From: Petrosia ficiformis
Taxonomy: Eukaryota; Porifera; Demospongiae; Haplosclerida; Petrosiidae
Assembly (NCBI GenBank): GCA_947044365.1
Contig: OX345637.1
Location: 2,027,001 to 2,091,000 of the forward strand
Length of the DNA stretch: 64,000 nt
Direction: 5' to 3'
Below, piece by piece: positions 46,701 through 57,300 of the stretch. A program made the translations under genes and the position numbers. The notes below the pieces were generated by a model that did no database searches, was not told the origin of the DNA, and worked only from the letters and a program-made list of their open reading frames with translations. Position 1 is the stretch's first letter. Each line of letters opens with the position of its first letter.

Positions 46701-49700
46701 ACTGTGCTGTATGATATAAATTCACTCCTGTATTCAGGATATTTAATTTGGTAACTCATTATACATTGTTTGTGCTATGTAGGAACTAGGCCTACATATT
46801 TCAGAAGGTTATTCAGAATCATAACACTTAAAATATGCATAAATGTGCTGTATGACATCAAGTTATACTAAAACATCCATGTAATTCACAGCCTGAGTGA
46901 CCTGATGCTCATCACTATACACTATATTGTATAAGAATGTAGAGCCTCTATGAAGAACCTTTGGGAGCATTACATTTGTTTAGCTTCCACAATTTACATG
47001 GGAGTGGGGCACATACTCTTCCTTGCACCCACCTGTGATTGTCAGCTCCCACACTTTGAACATGCTGTCTCTATCTCTAATTCTGATGTGGTTTAGAGTG
47101 ATTGAGTAGTTCAATAACATAAACCTTTTAAAGATTGTAGAACATGGAAAGGTCACTTATATAATAGTCCATGTATGGTTAAAAGAAGACTACTAAGAGT
47201 TTGTTAAGGTGAAGAACACTTTTAAAAGCTGAAGTGAATTCCTTCAGAATAGTTATTTAATAGTCTGAGAATTTAGTCAGAGAATAAGCTACATGTAAAT
47301 ACAGCACCACCTATGACATTAATTATATACACAATAATTACATGTGTTTGACTCTACTACATGTAAATACAGCACCACCTATGACATTAATTATATACAC
47401 ATAATTACATGTGTTTGACACTACTACATGTAAATACAGCACCACCTATGACATTAATTATATATACAATAATTACATGTGTTTGACTCTACTACATGTA
47501 AATACAGCCCCACCTATGACATTAATTATATATACAATAATTACATGTGTTTGACTCTACTACATTTCGCATGGAAACAGTATTGAACTAATACTAAACA
47601 GACACAAGTTTATCATTCTGTACAGCAGCTACTGTATGTAGTATAGGAATTTAGTAGAGATAATTTAATTTGTACTTTCAAATAAACATATGGAACATAA
47701 TAAAACAAAATTTCAATGTATATTTGTTTGTTAGTTGAGAAAACACTTTTTGCAACTTGAAGGGCTGACAGTGGTGCATGCAATGACCTTAATCATAGTG
47801 TTTGTGTAACAGAGGAAAGTTCCCTTCGATGCTGGAAAGTGTAGAGTCAGTAATAACAATATAATATCCTTTATGCCAAGATGACACTTTCTGTTTTATA
47901 AACTGTTATAAAGATGGTAATAATTAAATCCCCCAAAAGATATGATAACCATTTATAGGACATACTATATACATATAGTAAATATTAAATTTTCAATATC
48001 ATGAATGCTAGGTGAGTAGTTTTGTTTTAATACTGATAGTCTAATAGGCCATAAAACATTAATAATGACTAAATATAATTCTGGAGAAAAAGCATCATCA
48101 TTAAAATTTCTAACTTCAAGCCCAACAACCTACAATGTATATTCTTTTCTAGGGCCATCCCTATGATTGCTTTCCTACAGGGTCGAACTACAATGTATAA
48201 AATATTATATTCTTGTGTCACTTATGTGAGTATGCATTGTATACATAGTTAAGGAAGTTGTGTCATTCCCGGGGGCTCGATCAATTAATAGGCGTGGCAC
48301 ATAATAGAACATGCACTCGAGCTGTATAGACCAGCAGAAAGAAAGCTGCTTGTAGCTTAGGTAGAAACTGGAACTGATAGCTAGCTATTGTACCTGAAAT
48401 ACGTAGATAACCAAAATAATAACTATATTAGGCTGTTGTATTTCAGGTGTAATAAAATCACCCATGGTTACTGAATGATGGACACCACAAAGCAGTCATA
48501 GGGATACTTTTTGCTCTATATATCTTGTTTTTCAAGTTTCTTTTAGAATTTTTGCAATGTCTTTTAGCTACAACAGCTATTAGTTATAGAAGCTGCTACT
48601 CCTGCTCATCTGTATATTGTAGTTTGAGCACATGCCCCGTTTGATGTACCACACCTATTAATTGACCAAGCCCCAGGACAACAAAACTACATGTACCTTA
48701 ACTACATATACAATGAATATATAACACAAGCATGTATGTATATACATTAACTCATCAAAAGCAATCATAGGGATAACCCTAAGATTTAAAATATAATGAG
48801 TTCAACAGTTTTTACTCAACATTATGTACAGTATTATACATGAGCCTTCACGTATGGACTCCTGCTTGTACCTATACTGTAGTGTGGCAATACGCCTTCA
48901 CTTATGGACTCCTGCTTGTACCTATACTGTAGTGTGGCAATACGTGTGCTCCAGTCCTCTGAGAGTACCAAAATTCGCTTCAACAGCACTAGATTAGGAA
49001 ATGCAATGTATGATGGCTTTTACAATAATGAGCACTGGTGACTAAATTGCTCAACAGATGTTGTAGGCTAATTTGATACCTGTGAAACTATATGACAATA
49101 TAAATAGAAATTTCTCCAATCAAACTCCATTATCCTTTGAAATGAAGACATTAAAATGCTTTTCAGAAATGTACACACACTAATTAAGCACATGTCCATA
49201 AGTCAACTTTATTATAATATTTATATAAAATAAATTACTCAAATTACAAGACTGACATTCTATATTAGCAGCATAATTTAATTACAACACAATTATTATA
49301 GATGATTATAGACATTATAAGGCCAACCCAGCAACATACGTATGTGTACTTGCTTAATGTAATTATCAAGAACAAATATTGTGTTGATAGATTTTTATCT
49401 TCATATATGCCAACCTTTTCCTGTTTACATTATCACAGACACAATAAAAAATGTCTGCCCACACTGTGAGTAAACAAATCATGTTTTGTTCAAAACAAGT
49501 AAACCTATGTACATTGTAGGTGTAGCATGTACGATCACTGATATACCACAACCGCAACATGTACATATTTCTATGTCATGTTTCTATACCACGTTTGCTC
49601 ACCTTTGTACCCCTGTAGGGGCGCCTTTGAATACATGTATGCTATACGTTGACATTATAACACTTTTATTATTTTCACTTTTGTCAAAACAAGGTCGGGA

Positions 49701-52700
49701 AATTTGTATTTTAATTCATTTAGCCCATTGATATTATGTTGTAATGTCCAATTATAACATCATTGTTATAATTTCACAGTGAAAGCTTGTATTATATAAA
49801 AATACTGATTATAATTTATAGAACAATTAAATAGTTATAGTTACAAACTTCAGTGATGTCCAGAAATGCATTTAAAGGCTAAGATTACTGGATACAGGAT
49901 TGAACTTTAAACTTCCCCCAACACTACCCTAAATCAACTACATAATGATATTCATAATATTTTGAAGGATCTTTGGATATTATTAACAAACTTTAACAAA
50001 CAAATCATGACATGATTTTGCACCAATACAGGATGTCTTTAGTCGTAAATGATAATAGGATTAGATATCTACCAATAACTGTTCAAATGACTATATTATA
50101 GAATACTTACTAAATATCTACTAAATCACCAAAGGGAATCGATACTAGTACTAATAATAATGGTCAATAATGACTATATTATAGAATACTTACCAAATAT
50201 CTACTAAATCATCAAAGGGAATCGATACTAGTACTAATAATAATGGTCAATAATGACTATATTATAGAATACTTACTACATATCTACTAAATCACCAAAG
50301 GGAATTGATACTAGTACTAATAATAATGGTCAATAATGACTATATTATAGAATACTTACTACACATCTACTAAATCACCAAAGGGCAATAATGACAAATA
50401 CTAGAGAAGAACTGTAAAGTACATGTAGCTGTTCTAGCTAAAATAATTTGTGAAGAATCTGGCAACCATTAAGATATGAGAAATCAGCAATAATAACTAC
50501 AAACAATCACAGGGATAATTTTGTATACTACGTATCTAATACTGATGCATTGATAATTTCCTCACTGTTGAGTGCCATACTGTACTCTGTACCTCTTTAG
50601 TGTGTTCTATTATGAGTTATACCCATTAACTAATCAAGCCCTCCTGATGATGCAACCTCCTTAATAATTATGTATGAGACACAAAGGTTTCATTTGTAGT
50701 GATTAATACATGTACATCCATAGCAAACAATAAATCATGTTTCCAATTACTATTACTTTATGTTCTTAATTGAAAGAACAGCTGTACGTACTGTCCTTGT
50801 ACTTAGCCACCTACAAGCAAAACAGAATGTCAGCATGCAATAGGGAACTGACATATGTAATTTATACTGCCTAAATATTGTATAGTAATGTCATGGATAC
50901 AGAAAAACATATTTAAACTAATTTGTTGAAACAGCAACAATGTTTTTTATAGTAATCATCTTTGTGCGACCACTTACCTCAAAATACAAATCCCAACAAA
51001 GTTGGTGAATATCTGTTTCATCAAAATCAGGTCCAACCATTTCAGATATATGATCACTTAATATAGAGGCAAAGTCTCTGGCAGTGATAGCTCTTTCATA
51101 AAACTTTAATATCTCTATTTGTGGAACTAGTGTTGTTTCTGGTAAAAGATCCTTTTTCTTTCGTTTTGCATTCTTGTAGCTGTAGATGAATACATTATTA
51201 ACTATATCAGCATACATAGACACAGTATAATAATCACTTGAAGAAATCATACACATATATATAAAAAATGATATTATTTGTGTAAACATAAAAACCCACC
51301 TACCCATAACTACATACACAAACACACGCTGACACACACAAACACACACACACACACACACACACACAACTACACATACAATTACACACACACACATACA
51401 TACACAAATACACACATACACACACATGTGCAAAAACCACAAGTATAGGTGTACCACAAATACATACTCACTTGTACATATATCTATCATGGAATCAAAT
51501 TAATATGATAGCTATAGATGAATACATATGCATGCATTTGTAGTATAAACACAGCATAGCATATGTTTGGAGAAATCCATACATAAAAAAAATATATATT
51601 TATACACAAACCAATGTACAGACAAACAGACTCCCAGACACACACAAATATAGACAAACACCCACGTACCTATACCCACACACATACACACATGCACACT
51701 AATGCACACACAATGCACACCACTCATGGAAAAGCCACAAGTACAGATATACCACAAATACATACTCACTTGTACATATATCCACATACACTATCGTGGA
51801 AGCAAAATTAATATTATTGTAGACTAATACAAACATTTACTAATTGAACAGAATCGACTGACACATCTGCTATTAATATATCAGTAAACATTTACACAGC
51901 AGGTAGTGAATCAGATAAAACAAACAGACAGACAGACAAATAGATAAATAGGTACATTGTAAATAGATAGATAGTAGGGAGTTGAGGTTATGTATAGCCA
52001 TACTCATATACAAACACAGAGGCAAGTGGAGATGTAGAGAGATAGTTATTTGACAATGAAACACACCTTAGTATCAATCCTAGTATATCCTGACAGAACT
52101 GCTCAATACGAAATGTTCCAGAAGCTGGCAATCTTATACCCACAGGTGACAGTGCTAAACATCCATGTAATATACAATGTTTAGTGAGGTTAGTAATATC
52201 ATATACATCAGTCACTGGTTCTGTTCAGGGTAGGAAGTATGTTATAATAACATAAACAAATGTTCATTCATACGTACATGTGTATGTGTCCTAATTTTCA
52301 AAAAGGAATACTTTACCACAAAGTAATTTTGGTCAAATGCTTACCTATTATCACTCGTCATTCTACCAGTTTGTATAGGTGGTCAATAAAATTTAGTACT
52401 TAATAAGGTCAATAGTGTTTCTTCCAAGGCACCCAAATTTCATTTGTGTAGAAAATAGCGAAATTACGTCATCAAAATCAGTTTGCGGGAATGTGTCGTC
52501 CTAGCACTTCCACTTTGACTGTACTCAAGTTTCAAGTACAGTGAAAGTAGAAATTTACATATTTAAGTAAGACAAGTACTTGTAAGTACATGTACATGTA
52601 CATTGTCAAAGCATCTGTACATATATTTTGATTGTGGAAAGACTATTTATTATGTTAAGAATAGAGAAATCCTACATGAACATTCATCGTAGCTCTAACT

Positions 52701-54163
52701 GTGTCCTAATTAACGAACTTGTACTTATGAATAATGTACTTGATGGTCCCACAATAATTCTTTCTACTTGTCCCATGACATGTACACACACAAATACATA
52801 CATATAGTTATAAACATATTATATCCATATATGTAAATAAACACATAAACATCACAGTAGTTGATTTAATAAATTGGAATGATTATATGAAAGAAACACA
52901 TTTCCTAAATGATAGTGTATTTGCAATATCCATACTTACTAATATATGCATAGTTACATACATACTGAATTAATACACGCAGTCATACAAGATTGTGTAC
53001 ATACACAAATGCATATATGTACATACAATCATACATGTGTCAAGTTAGCCTGTTCATACAGGCGTATGAGATGTTTGATTCGGACCCTGCCAGCTGAGCT
53101 ACCTTGGTAGCTCAGTTGGTAAAACATCTGTCCGGAGTACAGAGTGTCGTGGGTTCGAATCCCACCTGAGGCAACTCTCATTTTCATTTTTCCATTGCCT
53201 CAGGTGTCTTTCTTTCTTTCTTTCTACATCTCCGATAACATCATGTATATATACGTGCATACAAACTATATACATGCATACATACATATATACAATACAT
53301 ACATACATATACCTACATACATACATACATACTATGTATATACATGTATATACACGTATCAAGTCATTATATAGTGTTGTACATGTATATACATAAATCA
53401 TATAATTATTATACAATGTATCAATGTCACACTAATGTAATCTATAGAAATGCTGACTCACAGTCTTGCATTAAGGAATGTATATTCTTCTAATCTCAGT
53501 ATTATGAATACTATTATTTTGCTATGCCACTTAACTACTACTACTGTCACATGAATTTAGGAATGAAGAGGACAGCTACCAGGTAATCAATAATTGTTTT
53601 ACATAGTAAAGCCTAAATAATACTGATAATCTAGTCTGCATGAATTACAAACTTCATGGAGATTATACAGCCACTTCAAGTACATGTATATATGTCTGAC
53701 AGAGACATTATTTACACATTTGCTTGGAGTTATTACTAATCGGTCAAATCTCATATCAATGCATCACTAAAAGGAATTTCAGCTAATTAGAAAATGTTAT
53801 GACTCGTTATAGATACTTCTAATTATATCTGTAGATAATTAAATTGTGATAATTGCTGTAGTAGATATGCCATTGAAAGCTTTATTATTATAATAAAATT
53901 CATTGGTTAGTGATACCTTGTATAGATACAGAGACATATATCACATACACACATAAAAATAGCTTATTTTATTATGTTACAATGAACTATCATACTATGA
54001 TTCTTACGATAAAAAACGATTTTACTTTTCTACATTCTACAAGTAGCATAACTTGTTTGTGTAAAGGTCAACCACATTTACATAACTTACTACTAAATTA
54101 CAATACATTGTTCAAAAATACATGGTACAAATACAAGTTACATAGCCACTTACCTGTTGCCAT
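31765..54163 (-). CDS. SWAP70/DEF6-type PH protein with tyrosine- and proline-rich scaffold tail
   Basis: Nine exons read on the minus strand: 54163-54154, 52220-52067, 51179-50978, 45890-45456, 39010-38843, 38645-38408, 34130-33789, 33365-32642 and 31945-31765, total 817 aa with all junction phases matching. Residues 1-226 resemble the SWAP70/DEF6 N-terminal region (DFDETDIHQLCWDLYFE). The PH domain is at ~227-325, beginning VLRKGYLIKKGHR, with RRWFVL, KFIVTC and EW. Family members then have a long coiled coil; this protein has only a short helix-like segment, then YVDM (420-423), YIFM (444-447), further YxxP sites and three DPxxPPIxPPRxIExL-type repeats. SWAP70/DEF6 proteins bind phosphoinositides and regulate Rac and actin. 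YxxM sites recruit PI3K SH2 domains and PPxPPR binds SH3 domains, so a docking scaffold is inferred. The tail joins to the PH part by phase only; two adjacent genes are the alternative. Confidence 0.78.
32499..32540. repeat. Short foldback (ATCCAGGAAG / CTTCCTGGAT)
   Basis: ATCCAGGAAG and CTTCCTGGAT flank a short centre in intron 8 of the SWAP70-like gene. Related words occur near 5911-5945, 7895-7915 and in the 59701-59801 hairpin, so this is a fragment of an interspersed element. Confidence 0.55.
33425..33570. repeat. Interspersed repeat family B, copy in SWAP70-like intron 7
   Basis: Begins near AGTGTTGTTTTAGT and contains AAACAATTTTAGGCTTACTA and TTTTAGTTTTAGTTAACTAA, as in the copies at 6575-6825 and 45970-46228. 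Confidence 0.6.
33599..33780 (+). repeat. Interspersed repeat family C, abutting an exon
   Basis: A full-length-looking copy (AGCTCGAGAGCACG to GGGTCATAAAAATT). Its right end lies only ~8 bp from the splice donor of exon 7 of the minus-strand SWAP70-like gene (33788). Confidence 0.75.
34532..36027. mobile_element. Possible 1.5 kb element with TTAGGGYATAA ends
   Basis: The left end TTATTAGGGCATAATGAATA and the reverse complement of the right end (TTATTAGGGTATAAACGAAT) are similar, and both are followed by AT-rich ATTCGAA words. The interior contains an interrupted family C copy. No target-site duplication or coding region was seen, so this could be two unrelated solo ends. Confidence 0.35.
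36211..36521. mobile_element. Possible hAT-like MITE
   Basis: The left end AGTGATGTACCGATTAAG and the right end, on the opposite strand, AGTGATGCACCAATAATT agree at most positions. A related end (GGGTGCATCACT) occurs near 37872. Boundaries are approximate and no target duplication was verified. It lies in intron 6 of the SWAP70-like gene. Confidence 0.45.
37936..38060 (+). repeat. Interspersed repeat family D, copy 2
   Basis: Repeats the CCGAGCGCGTAGGCGGAGGG block of 11152-11250 with the same following GT microsatellite and ACTAATCTTTGCAA. A weaker copy follows at about 38196-38235. Confidence 0.7.
39306..39705. repeat. Small inverted-repeat element, tandemly duplicated
   Basis: GATCAACTGGAATATACGGC (from 39306) and its exact reverse complement ending at 39453 bound a 148 bp element. 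The segment from 39314 is repeated in tandem with a 197 bp period (second copy from 39511), including the flanking CAGAGGGCCATTGAA and AGACRAGATTCTTA. It lies in intron 4 of the SWAP70-like gene, just upstream of exon 5. Confidence 0.85.
41497..42052 (+). repeat. Minisatellite, ~25-28 bp unit (GGCTTAATGGGATATGGTAG)
   Basis: About 20 tandem copies of GGCTTAATGGGATATGGTAG followed by GTTGAT or GTTGAAG, with truncated and GGC-inserted variants. It lies in intron 4 of the SWAP70-like gene. Confidence 0.95.
42325..42525. repeat. Pair of small foldbacks
   Basis: GCACCATTGGCCCAAAGAGA pairs with TCTCTTTGGTCCAGATGGTGC about 30 bp downstream, with small mismatches, and AATTGGCTCA pairs with TGAGCCAATT a little further on. 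The open frame across this region is probably incidental. Confidence 0.6.
42535..42745 (+). repeat. Degenerate tandem repeat (TTGGTAACTAAGCTGC..GATACC)
   Basis: Five to six imperfect ~35 bp units built from CTTGGTAACTAAGC and TGATGATACC words. Confidence 0.75.
43310..43500. repeat. CATA/CACA microsatellite region
   Basis: Degenerate (CATA)n and (CACA)n sequence with ACATGTACATGTA palindromic words. Open frames on the minus strand here are low-complexity. Confidence 0.8.
43958..44066. repeat. Long hairpin with a central GGGGCCCC palindrome
   Basis: CATCTCAGCTACA-AGCCTTTTGGGG (43978-44002) is followed without a loop by its reverse complement (44003-44028) with one gap and one mismatch. Further out, CTGGAGGAA (43958) pairs with TTCCTCCAG (ends 44066). 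It lies in intron 4 of the SWAP70-like gene. It could be a foldback element or a structured RNA precursor. Confidence 0.8.
45056..45296 (+). repeat. Five-copy minisatellite, ~52 bp unit
   Basis: Tandem units containing TGACGTATGAGTATGTAAAC, AACTGAGTTTTGTATTATAA and TGTATCAATTC; one unit lacks its last ~8 bp. It lies ~160 bp downstream of exon 4 of the minus-strand gene. Confidence 0.95.
45970..46228. repeat. Interspersed repeat family B, longest copy
   Basis: Contains TTTAGTTAATTAACTAAAGG and ends TAGTTAACTAAATCAACACT, matching the other family B copies. It lies ~80 bp upstream of exon 4 in the sense of the SWAP70-like gene (intron 3). Confidence 0.65.
46628..46745 (+). mobile_element. pogo/Tigger-like MITE fragment
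   Basis: Begins TA-CAGTGAAACCCCTCTATTG and contains GAGGACACC twice and ATAAATTCACTCCTGTATTC, the reverse of the copy at 9440-9600. The TA followed by CAGTG-AACC end is pogo/Tigger-like. Confidence 0.5.
47287..47575 (+). repeat. Four-copy minisatellite, ~68-70 bp unit
   Basis: Units contain CTACATGTAAATACAGCACC, ACCTATGACATTAATTATAT and AATTACATGTGTTTGACTCT, nearly identical across four copies (intron 3 of the SWAP70-like gene). Confidence 0.95.
48153..48790. repeat. Inverted pair of family C repeats
   Basis: A minus-orientation copy (48153-48335) and a plus-orientation copy (48605-48790) face each other about 270 bp apart. Partial AAAGCAGTCATAGGGATACT sequence lies between them near 48490. 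The pair could form a long stem in the intron 3 transcript. Confidence 0.7.
48843..48942 (+). repeat. 50 bp tandem duplication
   Basis: Two copies of a 50 bp unit containing GCCTTCACKTATGGACTCCT, GCTTGTACCTATACTGTAGT and GTGGCAATAC, differing at one base. Confidence 0.95.
50080..50392 (+). repeat. Minisatellite, ~83 bp unit, 3.5 copies
   Basis: Units contain CACCAAAGGGAATCGATACT, AGTACTAATAATAATGGTCA and GACTATATTATAGAATACTT. It lies in intron 3 of the SWAP70-like gene. Confidence 0.95.
51300..51720. repeat. CA/CATA microsatellite region
   Basis: (CA)n tracts at about 51330-51420 and 51640-51715, inside intron 2 of the SWAP70-like gene. Long open frames here (both strands) are repeat translations joined to exon 3 on the minus strand. 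Confidence 0.85.
53101..53230 (+). mobile_element. tRNA-derived SINE
   Basis: A 73 nt tRNA-like head (53101-53173) has a pol III A box TAGCTCAGTTGG (53108-53119) and a perfect B box GGTTCGAATCC (53152-53162). The anticodon and T stems are intact. As a tRNA it is defective: A-C mismatch at the end of the acceptor stem, broken D stem, C instead of T before the GGA anticodon position. The 12 bp CACCTGAGGCAA at its 3' end is repeated inverted at 53195-53206, then comes a TTTC-repeat tail. The minus-strand frame through it (with SNPRHS) is the familiar spurious translation of such elements. It lies in intron 1 of the SWAP70-like gene. Confidence 0.75.
53231..53420. repeat. CATA/TATA microsatellite after the SINE
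   Basis: Degenerate (CATA)n and TATACATGTATA words directly downstream of the SINE tail; no coding signal. Confidence 0.75.
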
Positions 54164-54367
54164 TTGTAACGTAATCAAGTGATGGAAAAAGAAAGTAATC
54201 GCTAGGGACGACTTTTATCAAAACAAGACCCTCCCAAAAGGTGGGCGTACATTCAACAAAAAGGGGCGAGGCACTTTGTGAAGTTTTTGTGCAAGTGCGA
54301 GATACAAAACCTATACAAGTTGGACAGACACAGTTTCGCTTAGATTTTCTTTGGACTGGAGTCAAAG
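54164..54367. promoter_or_regulatory. Shared bidirectional promoter (SWAP70-like and beta-spectrin)
   Basis: Only 204 bp separate the start codon of the minus-strand SWAP70-like gene (54163) from that of plus-strand beta-spectrin (54368). The interval is richer in G+C than its surroundings and holds KLF/EGR-type GGTGGGCG and GGGGCGAGG motifs, but no TATA box. Both 5' UTRs must fit here unless upstream non-coding exons exist. Reading back from ATG 54163 meets in-frame stops in this interval, supporting that start. Confidence 0.7.
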
Positions 54368-57300
54368 ATGGCTCAAACTCGCATCAAGCAATTGCAAGAT
54401 GAGAGAGAGTCTATACAAAAGAAGACCTTTACTAAATGGATAAATTCTCATCTGTACAAGGTAGAACTTTATAACTATGCTACAATAGTTACTATTAAAG
54501 CATAATAATTATTATAATTATTAGATCATGCAAAAAAGTTCATATCATCACTTCTAAAAAATTGTAATCATAATAGACCCGATCTGTAGGGGAAGCAATA
54601 ATTATAGCTACTTAACTCAACCATTCCTTTACTATCTGGTGGCAGTATGATCTGCAAGTATGATCTGCAAACATGATATTATATGCAGGAAGAACTAATA
54701 CTTAAAAGTTGATAGTCATCAAGAAGAATATAGTTATATATATATATATATATGCATGTAGCTAACAGCCCCACCCTAGTTATAATAGCTAGCCATGATA
54801 TACCCTAATAATGATGCAGAACCAATAGTTAGTTCACAGATATACAACAAAATATGAGCATAAAGAAAGCTTTGCATGCTGTATTTGACACAACCACACC
54901 CAATCAGTAAATTTGAATATATGCAGTGTGACAGTGCATGTCATCCATTTTATTTATTTTTATCAATCTTCTTAGGTTGGTCTTCATGTTAATGATATCT
55001 ACAAAGACCTTTCAGATGGAAGAGCTCTCATTAGACTGTTAGAGATATTGTCTGGTGAAGATTTGGGTACCATTGGTCGTGGAAGATTGAGAATAAATCA
55101 AGTTGAGAATGTGGGCAAAGCTTTGACCTTCCTAAAAGAAAAGAATGTGAGTTCTTAGTTGTTATATAAGGTGTTGCTATCAGATAATTATGAATATCTT
55201 TTGCAAGGTAAGTTTTAAATTTGCACTCACTAGTGGTGTAACTCATGATTGAGGCTGAAAGGCCAAAGGCGTACCTAGCAGTAGGTGGTAGGCTTTAGCC
55301 TATCTTGAGATTTTGAAATTATTTTTTAATTACTTTATAAATTATTGATAATTATTAAAATAATTTATGTACCTACAGGATGAATAATGATGATAATTAC
55401 GTTGGAAATTTGATTCTTTTCAGTAAATACAGCAAGAGATGACTTGTACTTGTAGCACTGCCATATTAAATAATTGCCACATCCCTCATGAATAATTAAT
55501 TAGCTACAAATTTTCGGCACACTGTGTGCATCATTTTCTTTTAAGCCTACCCCATATTTTCTTCCTGGGTACGTTCTTGGAAAAGGCAATTGCCTCCTCG
55601 CTGTTCCATATAGGGCACTCCCATTCAATGGATTAAGTTTGCCCATTGGCACATTTCTTTGTCATTTTTTGTAACTTAGCTATTGTAATTATGAAAATAA
55701 TTGACAAGTTATTAAGAATGATTAATCTGCAGTAAATAATGAGAAACAATGATTCAATCGACATATTTTTGCTCCACCTGTACTGTGTTTGTAACTAGTA
55801 CATGTGAATTTGCCTAGATTTTCTATATATTTTTGAGTCAGTACAAGTTTAGGCATGTCTGTGAAATTTCAGCTGAAGTGAATAATAGATGTGTCATAAT
55901 TAATATTCCTGTTCTGTAGGTGTGGCTAAATTGACTGGAATTAATTTTAGGAATGCGTCCAAACCACTAATTCACACTTGCTAATAAAACCCACTATGCT
56001 GTACATCTTTTTATATGATGTTTGTTTATATTCTTTGTACAGGTCACCTTACAAAATATAGGTGCAACTGATATAGTGGATGGTAATCCTCGTCTCACAT
56101 TAGGTCTAATTTGGATGATTGTTCTTCGTTTCCAGATACAAGACATTCAATTTGAAGTATGGGATTAATCTATATGTAGTTATTTCAGTTGTACTGACAC
56201 TTGACCATGCATATGCACATCTCTGCTTTCACTATACCCACTACTGTATAAAATTATTGTTAGAGTATTCTTTATTCACAAGGTCTTTCCTGGTTAAAAC
56301 AAAATATATGGCGAAAAACGTATTCCTATGATTGCTTTGTGGTACCATCATTTCATATGGCTGACTTTCTTATGACTGAAACACAACAGACTATTATATT
56401 TAATGATCCACTCATCTAGAACTTTAGGAATAAGTTGCATTTAGAACAACTGTTATATATTTGCAGTTTCTAGGCAAGCTACAATTCTACTAGTCTGTAG
56501 CTGAAGCGCACATTCTATTACCTTCCATTAATTGACCAAGCCCCTGGAATGACACAACTTCTTTAACTATATATGCAACATGTATGGTACAAACAAATAA
56601 ATATGTAATTAATATAATATAATAAACCTGTAGGAAAGCAATCATGGATAGCCTTGAAGCTGCTTTCTTTTTTTTTAGCTAAATATCTCATTAGATAGAT
56701 TGCCTCTTACTTTAACTTATTAATTATGTGTAAATATTATGTGTAAATATTATGTGTAAATATTATGTGTAATTATGTGTAAATTCCAAAACAATCTATT
56801 TCTAGATATTATTTGTTATGTATCAATAACAATATAAAACCATTATCAGTGCCTCCAACTAAGATTTGCTTGTTTCAGTGTAATGTATATAATCAGTATT
56901 TTTATGAAATTTTTCATCTTTCAAAGAAAAATGAATAACATGCATTCAGTACAGCTGGTCCTGGTCAATTTAGTTGAAAGTTTAGTATTCTTACTGCCAG
57001 GAACACTGATATCAGTATCACTAACTGTAACACTACTAGATATAGACTCACTATTAGAGGCTTTACTGGATGCTGAGTTACTACTGAAAGACACTTCCAT
57101 GTCTTTGTAAGAGCTTGTGTTCTTTCCATACTTTTAGTGTAATTTCCAATAATCTGCATTGTTATTCGTTAAATTTCATATAATTACAGAAAAATTCATG
57201 TAGTTTGAGGCACTAGATTATGCATCTTTAAGAAGAATATGTTATTTTAGTAGCATAATATTTCAGAGGTCTTCCTCACTGAATATTTATTAAACTTTAT

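Noticed and set aside
51180..51490. Low-complexity N-terminal extension of the exon 3 frame
   Set aside because: It translates (CA)n and (CACATA)n intron sequence upstream of a good acceptor at 51181-51180.
53101..53173. Functional tRNA gene
   Set aside because: Acceptor and D stems are damaged and position 33 is C; the SINE-like tail explains the intact B box better.
53099..53416. Minus-strand 105 aa frame containing SNPRHS and LPTELPR
   Set aside because: It is the reverse translation of the tRNA-like head plus a CATA microsatellite, a known kind of spurious protein.
54150..54365. 71 aa minus-strand frame covering the divergent promoter
   Set aside because: It overlaps exon 1 of the SWAP70-like gene in another frame and fills the promoter interval; no similarity to a known protein.
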